A DNA stretch of 64,000 nucleotides from Lacipirellula parvula (GCF_009177095.1 NZ_AP021861.1:6554501-6618500); one strand, 5' to 3'; numbered from the stretch's first letter, positions 51,128-59,848 are shown. Notes: generated by a model from the letters alone, not told the origin. Translations and numbers: made by a program.

Positions 51128-53077
51128 TTAGACCTGCCAGCTGCCGGCGCGGCGTTCTTTTACCAGGGCGACCGTCCGTTCGGCGACGGCGGCCGCTTGG
51201 CCCCGCAGCTCGGGCACGGCCGTGCTTTCCCAATATTGCGGCTTACGCAGCGTGCCGACGACGAACAGGTCGGCCGTCTCGCGGCCATTCTCGCCGATCG
51301 CGTTGCCATGCGGCGTCGTCTGCAGGCCGAGGCCGAGCTCATCGGGCTGGAGCCAGCCGTCGACCAGCAGCGAGCCGATGGCCGGGTTCGCCGCGGCGCT
51401 GTTCGAGGGCGCCGGTCCGGTGCAGTTGATCACCCAGGCAGCGTCGAGTTCCTTCAGGCAGTTGCTGCCGCGCTCGGCGATCGCCAGCCGCACCGTGGCG
51501 CCATCCGACTGAGCCGAGACGATTCGTCCCGCCACGACGTCGACCCAATCGCAGTCGCGCAGCTCGCCGAACTGGGCGCCAATCGAGAGGGCCATCCGAT
51601 GGCGGTGGACTTCCCAGTAGGGCCGCAGCCGGACCAGGAATCGCTGCCGCTGCTGGGCCGACATCGCTCCCCAAATCGCGGCGGTGTGCGGACGGACGCC
51701 ATCGACGACGGTGCGCCAGTCCCCCTTCTTCGCGACGACTTCTCGCGCGAGGCGATGGAGCCGGCGGCTTAGTTCAACAGCGCGAATGCCGCCCGGCTTG
51801 GCCGACAGCTCCGTTACCAATGCCTTGAGATCAACCGGCGGCTGCGGCGCGGCCGCGTGCGACTGCGGCAGCAACCCGCGCCGCGACAAAATCGTGATCG
51901 GCGCCTGCCGCTTCGGATGGGCGAGCGACAACACCGCGTCGACCGCGGTAAGCCCGGCGCCGATGACGACGACCGGTTCGTCTGGCTCGACGACGTTGAG
52001 CGCGAACGGCCGCCACGGATCGGCAATCAACCGCGTCCGCGGTCCGCTCCAACGGACGCCGATCGGATCGGACGGCGGGCGATGCCCGATGGCGAGCACC
52101 ACGGCGTCGGCGCAAATCGTCGTGCCGTGAGCGAGATGCACGAGCCAACCGCCGCTTGGTCGACGAGCAACGCGGCGAACTTCGTCGAAGCGAACGGACA
52201 GCTCCGCGGCGGCGCCGAGTTCTTGCGCCGTATTGAGCAGCGTCTCGCGAACGTACTCGCCGTACCAGCGGCGCGGCAGGAATTCGTCGCCGCGAATTTT
52301 CGCGTCGCGCGTGCGGGCCCAGTTCACAAAGTCGTCCGGCCGATCGGGCCAGGCGCTCATCTTGCCAGCCGGCACGTTGAGCAAGTGGTGCGTCTCGCGC
52401 GTGCCGTAGGCGACCCCTTCGCCAACGGCGCCGCGACGCTCGACGACGACGACTCGCAGCTTCTGCCCGGCGGCAGCCGCGCTGCGCAGCACCTGGGCAG
52501 CGGTCATCGAACCGCTAAACCCGCCGCCGACCACGACCACCGTCGGCGTGTCGTCTCGCTGCGGGGCTTGCGGGGCCGTGGGCGTTTGCGGCCGTTGGAT
52601 GAAGCGGCGGAAATCTCGCAACGGCGGGGCGTAGGCGTGCACCGTAACGAGCGTCTCGCGACTCGTCGCCGGGTTGAGCACCGTGTGGACGCCGGCGTCT
52701 TGCCCGGCAGTGATTTCCCCGGCGGGTACGATCGTTTCGTAATCGACGTCGACGTACCCATCGGCCGCCACTTGGAACGAACCTTCGGTCGCCGCGCCTT
52801 GCAGCACCTGCATCACGCAAATCGAACCGGCATGATCGTGCGGCACGCTCGTTTGGCCCGGCAGCCACGTCATCACAAGCAGTTCGTACTGCTCGCGGAG
52901 CGCGACGAGCGCGCGGTTGTACATTCGCGAGTTGGGGCGGACGAACTCCGCCACGTCTTCCATCGTCAGCCCTGTCGTCGCCATCGCCTCGGCGAGATCG
53001 ACCAAGGTCGGCGCCGGGCCGAGGGCATCGAGTTTACGCACCAGTTCGGCAAGCTTGCCGCTAGGAAGATGAGTCAT
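51128..53077 (-). CDS. Cysteine-dioxygenase-like cupin fused to a FAD/NAD(P)-binding domain
   Basis: 649 residues. Residues 1-165 resemble bacterial cysteine dioxygenase: the iron ligands His80 and His82 in VPHDHAGSICVMQVLQG and His131 in GVHTVLN. A Pro/Gln/Thr linker (165-178) leads to a FAD domain of the PF13454-like group: the GxGxxG-type VVVVGGGFSGSMTAAQVL, the AGKMSAWPDRPDDFVNWART region, and a second dinucleotide site VVVIGAGLTAVDAVLSLAHP. The C-terminus ends near QPDELGLGLQTTPHGNAIGE. Each half looks intact. The natural reaction is unknown; thiol oxidation coupled to a flavin step is possible (inference). Confidence 0.85.
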   Translation of the reverse strand: MTHLPSGKLAELVRKLDALGPAPTLVDLAEAMATTGLTMEDVAEFVRPNSRMYNRALVALREQYELLVMTWLPGQTSVPHDHAGSICVMQVLQGAATEGSFQVAADGYVDVDYETIVPAGEITAGQDAGVHTVLNPATSRETLVTVHAYAPPLRDFRRFIQRPQTPTAPQAPQRDDTPTVVVVGGGFSGSMTAAQVLRSAAAAGQKLRVVVVERRGAVGEGVAYGTRETHHLLNVPAGKMSAWPDRPDDFVNWARTRDAKIRGDEFLPRRWYGEYVRETLLNTAQELGAAAELSVRFDEVRRVARRPSGGWLVHLAHGTTICADAVVLAIGHRPPSDPIGVRWSGPRTRLIADPWRPFALNVVEPDEPVVVIGAGLTAVDAVLSLAHPKRQAPITILSRRGLLPQSHAAAPQPPVDLKALVTELSAKPGGIRAVELSRRLHRLAREVVAKKGDWRTVVDGVRPHTAAIWGAMSAQQRQRFLVRLRPYWEVHRHRMALSIGAQFGELRDCDWVDVVAGRIVSAQSDGATVRLAIAERGSNCLKELDAAWVINCTGPAPSNSAAANPAIGSLLVDGWLQPDELGLGLQTTPHGNAIGENGRETADLFVVGTLRKPQYWESTAVPELRGQAAAVAERTVALVKERRAGSWQV

Positions 53078-53111
53078 CGGGCTGGGTAGCCTGCGGGTTG
53101 ATCGCGTCCAC

Positions 53112-53152
53112 GAAAAAAGCCGACGGACCCTCTACGGAGTCCGCCGGCTTCT
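53112..53152 (-). terminator. Intrinsic terminator, minus strand
   Basis: Read on the minus strand: AAGCCGGCGGAC, loop, GTCCGTCGGCTT (one mismatch), then TTTT. It ends the sugar isomerase-like transcript before the cupin-FAD gene. Confidence 0.8.
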
Positions 53153-53295
53153 GGTTTTTCCAGTCAGCGAGCGGGGGGTTTTAGCACGGCAAAATTGTAC
53201 GTCGCTGGCGCCCGCCGGGCGCAGCAACTGCCGAGAAAACCGAATGCGCCGGCTAGACCGTTCGTGCGACCATCGACCGAATTGCACCGCTCGCG

Positions 53296-53388
53296 TTGTG
53301 GGAGGCGTCTCCGACGCCGATAGCGCTCCCCACCACACAGCGGTCGCCCGCTGGCAAATCGCCTCGGGATCGGAGATCCCTCCCACAG
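53296..53388. repeat. Family H palindromic element, copy 2
   Basis: TTGTGGGAGGCGTCTCCGAC at the left, ATCGGAGATCCCTCCCACA at the right; the centre differs from copies 1 and 3. It ends seven bases before the stop codon of the isomerase-like gene. Confidence 0.9.
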
Positions 53389-53393
53389 ACGAA

Positions 53394-54146
53394 TTACAGC
53401 AAGCTGTCGAGCAGCAAGCGAATCTTCCGCATTTCGGGCCGATGCTCGTGCCCTTCCAGCGGCGGCATGTCGATCGTCAGCGCCCGGCTGTAGCCGATCT
53501 TCTCGAGCTGCCCCAGCAGCTTGCCGTAATCGACCTCGCCCTGCCCCACGCGCACATGCAGCGCACTCTTCGTCGAGTCGCGGAGATGGACGTTGTAAAC
53601 GTAAGGAATTACCTTCGAGAAATCGCGTCCCTGCCGCGGGCCAGCGATGTAGTGGCTCGGGTCGAGCGACAGGCCGAGGCCCTTCACGTTGTTGCAGAGC
53701 ACCGCGGCGGTGTCGGGGTCTTCGGTCATGCAGCCGATTTCGGTCCGCATGGCGACGAGGCAACCTTCGAGCGACGCGATCTTCACCAGCTCGCGAAGGC
53801 GCTCGATCTCTTCGTTGAACGGCGTGCCAAGTTCGGCCGCGGGGACCACCAGCGGCACGACCTTCAGCGCCTTGGCCAGCTTGCAACAGGCGCTGAACTG
53901 GCCGTAGTACTCGTCCTTCACGCCGGTCGGTTCGACGGTGAGGGCGGCGATCGTCAGCCGATGGGTGTCGCGAAAGGCATCGACCGCCTTCTCCGGACTT
54001 TTGGCGACTTCGGCCGGGGTGATCCAAGAGCGGGAGTCGTTGCGGATGGGCAATTCGACGGCGGTGAACTCGAGGTCGACCAGCGTCGGCAACACCTCAT
54101 CCTTGGGCAAATCGGGAAAGCAATCCGATGACGCGGCAACAAACAC
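53394..54146 (-). CDS. Sugar phosphate isomerase/epimerase-like TIM-barrel protein
   Basis: 250 residues of the xylose-isomerase-like TIM barrel (AP endonuclease family 2). Strand/loop pieces: LVDLEFTAVELPI, AALTVEPTG, VPLVVPAAELGTP, GCLVAMRTEIGCM, the metal-binding-type LGLSLDPSHYIAGP and NVHLRDSTKSALHVRVGQGE, and a C-terminal ALTIDMPPLEGHEH. Metal ligands (Glu, Asp/His, His, Glu) appear at the expected places. Substrate not assignable. It is a single-gene unit ended by the terminator at 53112. Confidence 0.87.
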   Translation of the reverse strand: MFVAASSDCFPDLPKDEVLPTLVDLEFTAVELPIRNDSRSWITPAEVAKSPEKAVDAFRDTHRLTIAALTVEPTGVKDEYYGQFSACCKLAKALKVVPLVVPAAELGTPFNEEIERLRELVKIASLEGCLVAMRTEIGCMTEDPDTAAVLCNNVKGLGLSLDPSHYIAGPRQGRDFSKVIPYVYNVHLRDSTKSALHVRVGQGEVDYGKLLGQLEKIGYSRALTIDMPPLEGHEHRPEMRKIRLLLDSLL

Positions 54147-54389
54147 GCTGGCACTCCTCGCGGTAACTTCACAGCCTGGCGGCTAATTCGGGCAAGATAT
54201 GCCGTACTGTAGCGGTTTCGGCCAAGTCGAGGCAACACCGGCAGCTGGCGCCGTTGGAGCGGCGCCGATCGCTCGCACAGTGCGTGTGGGCCCGGCGATC
54301 TCGCACTATGTCGCCTCGCCGCCATCGCAGTAGAATGGTGGATTCCCCACCGCCGACCCGCCGCCTCCCTGCGGACAGGAGTTCTTCGC

Positions 54390-55469
54390 ATGTCGACCGT
54401 TACCCCCGCCCCCGGCTCGCCCCCGTCGCAAGTCATCATCCAACAACAGGCCCCCTCCGCCTTCGGCCGGTACGGCAAGTTGCTGCTGATCGTGCTCGGC
54501 ATCTGCGTGATGATCATCATCGGCCAGAATGCTAGCTACCAACGCTACTTCAGCCCCGCCGACGCGCCGCAGGAGAAGTACCACTCGCTCAGCAAGGAAG
54601 CGACCGACAAGATCGCCATCATCCGCGTCGAGGGAACGATTCTCGATCCTGACGGGTTTGTAAAGAAACAGATCGACCGCGTTCGCGAAGACAACGACGT
54701 GAAGGGGATTGTCCTGCGGGTCGATTCGCCCGGCGGTACCGTCACGGCGAGCGACTACCTCTACCACGAGCTGAAGGAGCTGGTGAAGGATCGCGAGATC
54801 CCGATGGTCGTCAGTATGGGGAGCATTTGCGCCAGCGGCGGCTACTACCTGGCGATGGCCGGTAGCGATCAGAAAACGCAGGACGACATTATTTACGCGG
54901 AGCCATCGACTTGGACCGGTTCGATCGGCGTGGTGATCCCGCACTACGACGTGTCGGAGCTGCTCAGCACCTGGAAGGTAAAGGACGACTCGGTCGCCAG
55001 CCACAAATACAAGTTAATGGGGAGCCCGACTCGCGAGCTGTCGCCTGAAGAGCGGGCGGAAGAACGGAAGCTGCTGCAGGGGCTGGTCGATCAGAGCTTC
55101 GCTCGCTTCAAGGCGATCGTCGAATCAGGCCGGCCGAAGCTGAAGGGGAACGAAGCCGATCTCAAGAAGGCGACGACCGGACAGATCTTCACCGCGGAAC
55201 AAGCGCAAGAACTGGGGCTGATCGATCAGATTGGCTTCATGGAAGCCGCCATCGAACGGGCCGCCAAGCTGGCGGGCAAAGACACGGCGAGCGTTCGCTG
55301 CGTTGAGTACGAGTCGCCGCCGTCGGCCCTGGGGGCTCTACTCGGCGCCGACAGCCAGTTGCTGCCGCAACGCAGCAGCCTCGACCTAGCCGGCGTCCTC
55401 GACCTCACCGCCCCCCGGGCCTACTACCTCTGCACCTGGCTGCCGGCGATTTTGTCGAACTCTCGGTAG
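54390..55469 (+). CDS. sppA: Signal peptide peptidase SppA, short form
   Basis: 359 residues. Serine-lysine protease of family S49 that degrades cleaved signal peptides at the membrane. One N-terminal anchor (LLLIVLGICVMIIIGQ), then GIVLRVDSPGGTVTASDYLY, the nucleophile Ser149 in ICASGGYY, SWTGSIG-like STWTGSIGVV, and the catalytic Lys in SHKYKLMGSP (about 206-208). The length matches the single-domain B. subtilis-type SppA rather than the double E. coli form. The C-terminal 35 residues are an extra hydrophobic tail. Confidence 0.93.
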   Translation: MSTVTPAPGSPPSQVIIQQQAPSAFGRYGKLLLIVLGICVMIIIGQNASYQRYFSPADAPQEKYHSLSKEATDKIAIIRVEGTILDPDGFVKKQIDRVREDNDVKGIVLRVDSPGGTVTASDYLYHELKELVKDREIPMVVSMGSICASGGYYLAMAGSDQKTQDDIIYAEPSTWTGSIGVVIPHYDVSELLSTWKVKDDSVASHKYKLMGSPTRELSPEERAEERKLLQGLVDQSFARFKAIVESGRPKLKGNEADLKKATTGQIFTAEQAQELGLIDQIGFMEAAIERAAKLAGKDTASVRCVEYESPPSALGALLGADSQLLPQRSSLDLAGVLDLTAPRAYYLCTWLPAILSNSR

Positions 55470-55487
55470 GTTCGGGGAGAGAAAGAT

Positions 55488-55672
55488 AACCGCCAAGGAA
55501 ATGCGGGGATAACCACGACGACACTACGATCACGACGGTAAATACAAGGCGGTTGGAGGCAACTCCAAGCTGATTCCTCACCAACCGTTTTTTTTCGTCG
55601 TGTCCGTCGTGCCGTCGTGGTTAGTATTTAATCAGCCGTATTTCCTTGGCGCAGTTGGCGTCCTTGGCGGTT
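55488..55672. repeat. Family E element, copy 2, with a family F element nested in it
   Basis: The outer arms AACCGCCAAGGAAATGCGG (55488) and CCGTATTTCC then TTGGCGCAGTTGGCGTCCTT (55636-55667) are complementary with an additional GGCG unit at right. Inside lies a complete family F palindrome. Confidence 0.92.
55511..55622. repeat. Family F palindromic element, copy 2 (nested)
   Basis: AACCACGACGACACTACGAT then CACGACGG, with the inverse arm ending GTGCCGTCGTGGTT. It has the same end sequences as copy 1 at 33412 but a different centre (contains GGTTGGAGGCAACTCCAAGC and a T8 run). Confidence 0.92.
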
Positions 55673-55692
55673 CAATCCCTGAACGATAGATC

Positions 55693-56760
55693 ATGTCCGA
55701 TCAAGCAAAACCACACCTGCTCAATAGCGTCGACGCTTCGCTGGCTGAATGGGCCGCCGAGGCGAAGGTGCCGCGCTATCGCGTCGCGCAGGTGCGGAAG
55801 TGGCTCTTCGAGAAGCGGGCCGGCGATTGGGAGGCGATGACCGACCTGCCGAAGGCGGTGCGTGCCGACCTCGCCGAGCGGTTTCAGCTGTGGACCACCG
55901 AAGTCACCAAGCACACCCAGGCCGACGACGGCACCGAGAAGCTGCTGCTGAGCCTCGCCGACGGCGGCCAGATCGAGTGCGTGCTGCTCCGCGATACGAC
56001 CCGCCGCACGATTTGCATCAGCACGCAGGTCGGCTGCGGCATGGGCTGCGTCTTCTGCGCTAGCGGGCTCGACGGCGTCGACCGTAATCTCACCGCCGGC
56101 GAGATCGTCGAGCAAATCCTCCTGCTCCAGCGATTGCTGTCGCCGGATGAACGGCTGAGCCATATCGTCGTCATGGGCATGGGCGAGCCGCTCGCCAATC
56201 TCGATCGTTTGCTGGTCGCGCTCGCCGAGGCCCACCGCGAGGATGGCCTAGGAATCAGCGCTCGGCGCATCACGATCTCCACCGTCGGCCTACCGCCGGC
56301 GATCGATCGGCTCGCGCGTCACGAGCAAAACTACCGGCTCGCCATTTCGCTCCACGCCCCGAACGACGAGCTTCGCAATCAACTCGTCCCGGTGAACAAA
56401 AACATCGGCCTCGACCCGATCATGCAGGCGGCCGACCGCTACTTCGACGTCTCGGGCCGGCGGATCACCTACGAGTACGTGCTGCTCGCGGACCTCAACG
56501 ACGCCCCCGAGCATGCTCGCCAACTCGCCCGCATTTTGCAGGGCCGCGAGGCGCTCCTGAACGTCATCCCTTACAACCCGGTCGCCGGCCTGCCGTACGG
56601 CACGCCAACCGCTGAGCGGCGGCAAACATTCCGCGCGATTCTGGAAGAGGGAGGCGTGCGCGTAAAATTCCGTCACCGCAAAGGCGACCGCATCGACGCC
56701 GCGTGCGGGCAGCTGCGGCGCTCGCAGCAGCCGCTGCATCAAATCTCGACTTCGACGTAG
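55693..56760 (+). CDS. rlmN: 23S rRNA (adenine2503-C2)-methyltransferase RlmN
   Basis: 355 residues. Radical SAM enzyme that methylates A2503 of 23S rRNA and A37 of certain tRNAs. The iron-sulfur cluster ligands are Cys115, Cys119 and Cys122 (CGMGCVFCASG); SAM-binding GEP-type VVMGMGEPLAN follows, with VVGLPPAI-like and IPYNPVAGLPY segments; the catalytic methyl-carrying Cys is in DAACGQL near the end. Length is normal. Its last 22 bp overlap the convergent DUF5615-like gene. Confidence 0.96.
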   Translation: MSDQAKPHLLNSVDASLAEWAAEAKVPRYRVAQVRKWLFEKRAGDWEAMTDLPKAVRADLAERFQLWTTEVTKHTQADDGTEKLLLSLADGGQIECVLLRDTTRRTICISTQVGCGMGCVFCASGLDGVDRNLTAGEIVEQILLLQRLLSPDERLSHIVVMGMGEPLANLDRLLVALAEAHREDGLGISARRITISTVGLPPAIDRLARHEQNYRLAISLHAPNDELRNQLVPVNKNIGLDPIMQAADRYFDVSGRRITYEYVLLADLNDAPEHARQLARILQGREALLNVIPYNPVAGLPYGTPTAERRQTFRAILEEGGVRVKFRHRKGDRIDAACGQLRRSQQPLHQISTST

Positions 56761-57056
56761 CCGCCGGCGCTGATTGCTTGGCAGGCCTCGCGTACAGCAT
56801 CCAAGCGAGTTTGAATGAGTCGCCAGTTGGCTGACTTGATCACCACGATCGCAATCTTCCGCGCGGGAAGATTCTGCTGATACTTCAAGCTTTGGTCGGT
56901 CGTGATCAGCAGGTCGAAACCTTCCTGCTCAGCGGCATTCAGAAGATCGCCGTTTTGGAGCGTCGACCAGCCGCGCTCAAAGGCCGTTTCGATTTGATGC
57001 TCCGGCAGCGCATGCCGAAGCGGAACAGGCGTTCCCTGGTCGAAGAGAATCCTCAT
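56739..57056 (-). CDS. DUF5615 PIN-like protein, probable toxin partner
   Basis: 105 residues from the ATG at 57056. PIN-like fold: the start MRILFDQGTPVPLRHALPEH has the conserved Asp, followed by DLLNAAEQEGFDLLITTDQS, where Asp/Asp plus the QSL...Q stretch are the usual active-site residues of DUF5615. Such proteins pair with DUF433 partners and are predicted ribonucleases. The start overlaps the upstream gene by ATGA; the stop lies inside rlmN. Toxicity is inferred. Confidence 0.8.
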   Translation of the reverse strand: MRILFDQGTPVPLRHALPEHQIETAFERGWSTLQNGDLLNAAEQEGFDLLITTDQSLKYQQNLPARKIAIVVIKSANWRLIQTRLDAVREACQAISAGGYVEVEI

Positions 57057-57280
57057 GTAGCGAGGGCCTGCTTCGCGGCGACCGTCTCGTGGTCGAGCAG
57101 CGAGACAACTTGCTGACGCGACACTCCCGGAAACCATTCGAGAAACTCGTCGATCGTCGCCCCGCCCTGCAAGTTCTCAAAGAGGGCCGCGACCGGGATG
57201 CGCGTACCGCGGAATACCCAGGCGCCGCTGACTCGCCCGGCGACCTGCTCTACCGCATCGCAATCTTCCCAGCTCTTCAT
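57053..57280 (-). CDS. DUF433 antitoxin-like protein
   Basis: 75 residues. DUF433 winged-helix-like core: GAWVFRGTRIPVAALFENLQ, then GATIDEFLEWFPGVSRQQVV. It overlaps the DUF5615-like gene by 4 bp (ATGA), antitoxin-first as in type II modules. The C-terminal LLDHETVAAKQALAT could contact the partner. Operator-type dyad not identified. Confidence 0.82.
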   Translation of the reverse strand: MKSWEDCDAVEQVAGRVSGAWVFRGTRIPVAALFENLQGGATIDEFLEWFPGVSRQQVVSLLDHETVAAKQALAT

Positions 57281-57414
57281 CGCAGCAAGCTCGATACGTT
57301 TATTGCCCGATCAGACGGCGTCGAGAATGCGCCGCTCCCTACAAGTCTAGCATTGCGGCCGCTTAGCTCCCAAACATTCCGCCAACGGCCAGAACTGCCG
57401 AATAAAAACGCCAA

Positions 57415-57444
57415 CGGCCGCGGCTCGAAGTCGAGCCGCGGCCG
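57415..57444. repeat. Perfect palindrome with two-base loop
   Basis: CGGCCGCGGCTCGA, AG, TCGAGCCGCGGCCG. It lies in the 362-bp gap between the antitoxin-like gene and the PDZ gene. A longer weak pairing TTGGCCGTC / GACGGCCAA surrounds it (57452, 57520). No coding frame seen in this gap. Confidence 0.75.
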
Positions 57445-57549
57445 TGGTCGCTTGGCCGTCGGAACTGGGAGGGGACGTTTTCGTCCGCGCGGAAGCTGTG
57501 TGAATCCCGCACGCACGCCGACGGCCAAGCTAGTTGGATGTTTCAAAAA

Positions 57550-57585
57550 GCTTCGACCAGGACCATCGCTGAGCCTGGTCGAAGC
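57550..57585. repeat. Hairpin near the PDZ gene end
   Basis: GCTTCGACCAGG, loop of 12, CCTGGTCGAAGC. Perfect 12-bp stem. It lies 57 bp past the stop of the minus-strand PDZ gene and may be its transcript end; no T-run. Confidence 0.6.
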
Positions 57586-57642
57586 ACGCGGAGGTACTGA
57601 CCCGCGGGACTACGAAATTAATCCCATCGGTTCCCTCAAAAA

Positions 57643-58722
57643 TCAAGCGCTCGGATCTTCCTCGGCCTGCGGTTGAGCAGGCGGGGCCGAGCGTTGTTCT
57701 TCCTGGAGTTCGCGAATCCGCTGCTCCATCCGCTCCATCCGTTCGAGCATCCGTTGGTTCATGCGATTGAGCCCTTCGCCGTTACCGCCGGCGTCGAACT
57801 GCCGCAAGTCGCCCGGCATGCCCGGCAGATCCTGTGGATTAAACCCCGGGATGCCGCCGAAGGCGTTGCCGCCGCCGCTGAGAACTTGGTCGACAAACGG
57901 CCGAATATCTTCCGGCAGCTTAGCGAGCGCCTCTTCATCGCCCGCTTCGACAGTCCACGATTCGTCGCCGCGTTGGACATTCACGGTCGCCTCGCCGTCG
58001 CCGTTGCGGGTGACGTTCACCGAGACGCCGTTAGGCACCTGGGCGCCAGGCTGGCCGCCGAAGATCATGCCGGGGTTGATCATTCGCATGCCGCCCTGGC
58101 CCCCTTGCTGACGGAGTTGCTCCATCAGGGCCTGCGGGTCGAAGTTCCCCCCCTGCATCATCCCCATCGGGTTGCGTTGCTGCCGCTGTTGGACGGCGAG
58201 CCGTTCCAGCACTTCGGCCGGAATCTCTTCAGGCGTCACTTCGATCGTCTCTTCTTTGGCGAGACGGATGATCTTCAGTTCGACTGGCTTGTCATGCTTC
58301 TCGGCAATGACGCTTTGCAGGTAGGCGAGATCAGCGAGCGGTTCGCCGTTCACCGACACCAAGATGTCGTCTTGCCGCAGGCCAGCCTTCTCGGCGGGGC
58401 TGTCGGGCATGACCGATTCAATCGCCACGCCCACATCAGCCGCCAGTTGCAGCTGCGTCCGCAGAATGCGGTTGTCGATCGGCCGACCTTGCAGGCCGAT
58501 CCAATACTTTGGCGCCGCGACTTCGGCTTCTTGTTCGACGCCCTCTTCGACGACGGCGGGACGGTCACCGCGATTGGGCGAGAGCTCGACGATGCGGCCT
58601 TCGCTAACTTCAACTTCTTCTTCGGCATGAACGGCCGACGGTGTGAGGGCAACAACGATTGCAACCGCGGGGAAGGCAATCGCGAGCGATCCCCACAAGC
58701 TTTTCCATTTTTGAATTTTCAT
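57643..58722 (-). CDS. Secreted PDZ-domain protein
   Basis: 359 residues from the ATG at 58722, with GAGGAGCGTTATC upstream; the longer frame passes through a repeat and is rejected. Signal peptide WGSLAIAFPAVAIVVALTPS. PDZ domain at about residues 75-165: YWIGLQGRPIDN, SVMPDSPAEKAGLRQDDILV, VNGEPLADLAYLQSVIAE and IKLIRLAKEETIEVT-like strand. The rest is Met/Gln/Gly-rich (QQRNPMGMMQGGNFDPQ) with a C-terminal coiled coil rich in Arg/Glu/Met. No protease triad. A periplasmic binding or chaperone-like role is possible (inference). Confidence 0.85.
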   Translation of the reverse strand: MKIQKWKSLWGSLAIAFPAVAIVVALTPSAVHAEEEVEVSEGRIVELSPNRGDRPAVVEEGVEQEAEVAAPKYWIGLQGRPIDNRILRTQLQLAADVGVAIESVMPDSPAEKAGLRQDDILVSVNGEPLADLAYLQSVIAEKHDKPVELKIIRLAKEETIEVTPEEIPAEVLERLAVQQRQQRNPMGMMQGGNFDPQALMEQLRQQGGQGGMRMINPGMIFGGQPGAQVPNGVSVNVTRNGDGEATVNVQRGDESWTVEAGDEEALAKLPEDIRPFVDQVLSGGGNAFGGIPGFNPQDLPGMPGDLRQFDAGGNGEGLNRMNQRMLERMERMEQRIRELQEEQRSAPPAQPQAEEDPSA

Positions 58723-58776
58723 GATAACGCTCCTCAATAAAACACAACGCTTGTGCGATGCAACGAACGTCCGCGC

Positions 58777-58866
58777 TTCAGCCCCAGGCTCCGCCCGGGG
58801 GTCGGTGTCCAGCACCAATCGTCCCCGCACGGGCGATGCTACCCCCGGGCGAAGCCGGGAGCTGAA
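58777..58866. repeat. Family J palindromic element, copy 2
   Basis: TTCAGCCCCAGGCTCCGCCC ... then ACCCCCGGGCGAAGCCGGGA GCTGAA. The centre differs from copy 1. It occupies the upstream region of the PDZ gene. Confidence 0.88.
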
Positions 58867-59077
58867 GTCGCGAACTTGCTTCCAACGAAGCGGGCGAAAG
58901 GACGTTGCAACGCAGAGGGCAGGATGACCCATTTCGACGCTCGACTCGTTGTGTTAACCCCAAGTCTTGCATTGAGGCGAGCGTCTAGCGGTTCTCTCCG
59001 AGTTGCACGTCCCTTCGCCGGCCCCGCCGGCTGTTGTTAGTGGTGGTAGTGATGTAAGAAACTGAGCTGCGATTCCC

Positions 59078-59098
59078 GATCACTGATCACCGATCACT
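59078..59098. repeat. Three tandem 7-bp units
   Basis: GATCACT GATCACC GATCACT. The unit size is the same as in family C but the sequence is different. It lies just past the stop codon of the third anti-sigma-like gene. Confidence 0.7.
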
Positions 59099-59102
59099 CT
59101 TC

Positions 59103-59834
59103 TCAATACACCGGCCGATTCACCGGCCGCACGATGGCGTCGTCTACCGGTACGACCATCGGGACAACCTTGTTCTCTTGTTCGAAGTAAATCGGTGCGT
59201 AGCGGCGATGGGCCTCGAGATCGAGCCCTTGCTCGTCGAGCCGACGATCCAACTCCGGCGACGACCAGTGCGGCACGTTGCCGAACGCCCGCCCCAACTG
59301 CCGGCCTTCCACCAGCGGCACTTCAATTCGCTGCGGCACACCGTGGCGATCGTTCACCACGAGCGTCACCGCATCGCCGGGCGCGGTGCGCTCGATCCGC
59401 GGCTCGCTTGTTTTGCTATTTGGTATCGCGGCAGGCGACGACGCGATTTGCTGATTGGCCGTGTGATTCGCCGACCGCATCACGCCCGTTTGCCGTCCCA
59501 CGCCGAACGCGACGACCACTGACGCCGCCACGGCCAGCCAAGTCGCCAGCGACGATCGCGATGACTCTTTGCGAGCCGCTTCGCTCACTCCCGCTGCCTC
59601 GACTGTAGAGGCAGCGAGCGTCTTAGGCTCAGCGACGATGGGGGTCTCCCGCACGAGACTCCCCATCGCGCCTCGCCATGCTTGTGCTTCGACGAAGGCC
59701 AACGCACAACGTCGCCAGCCGTCAGGCTGGGCTTCGAGCGTCGCGAGCAATTGCCGCCGCTCATCGTTCGACAGCTCGCCGTCGACCAACCGATCGATCA
59801 GCATCGCGTCGCGTTGTTCGTCGGAAAGGTTCAT
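59103..59834 (-). CDS. Anti-sigma-like membrane protein (third module)
   Basis: 243 residues from the ATG at 59834 (AAAGG upstream); the longer frame is a read-through of a family B repeat. N-terminal anti-sigma helices (AMLIDRLVDGELSNDERRQL). One membrane helix near 95-113 (SLATWLAVAASVVVAFGVGR). The extracytoplasmic part has AVTLVVNDRHGVPQRIEVPL and ends with Pro/Val-rich VDDAIVRPVNRPVY. No Zn ligands. It follows an ECF sigma gene by 184 bp, with a family B repeat between. Confidence 0.82.
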   Translation of the reverse strand: MNLSDEQRDAMLIDRLVDGELSNDERRQLLATLEAQPDGWRRCALAFVEAQAWRGAMGSLVRETPIVAEPKTLAASTVEAAGVSEAARKESSRSSLATWLAVAASVVVAFGVGRQTGVMRSANHTANQQIASSPAAIPNSKTSEPRIERTAPGDAVTLVVNDRHGVPQRIEVPLVEGRQLGRAFGNVPHWSSPELDRRLDEQGLDLEAHRRYAPIYFEQENKVVPMVVPVDDAIVRPVNRPVY

Positions 59835-59848
59835 GGTTTTACGTCGGG

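Noticed and set aside
57277-57546. Minus-strand ORF after the antitoxin-like gene
   Set aside because: It reads through a perfect palindrome and has Arg/Pro-rich composition.
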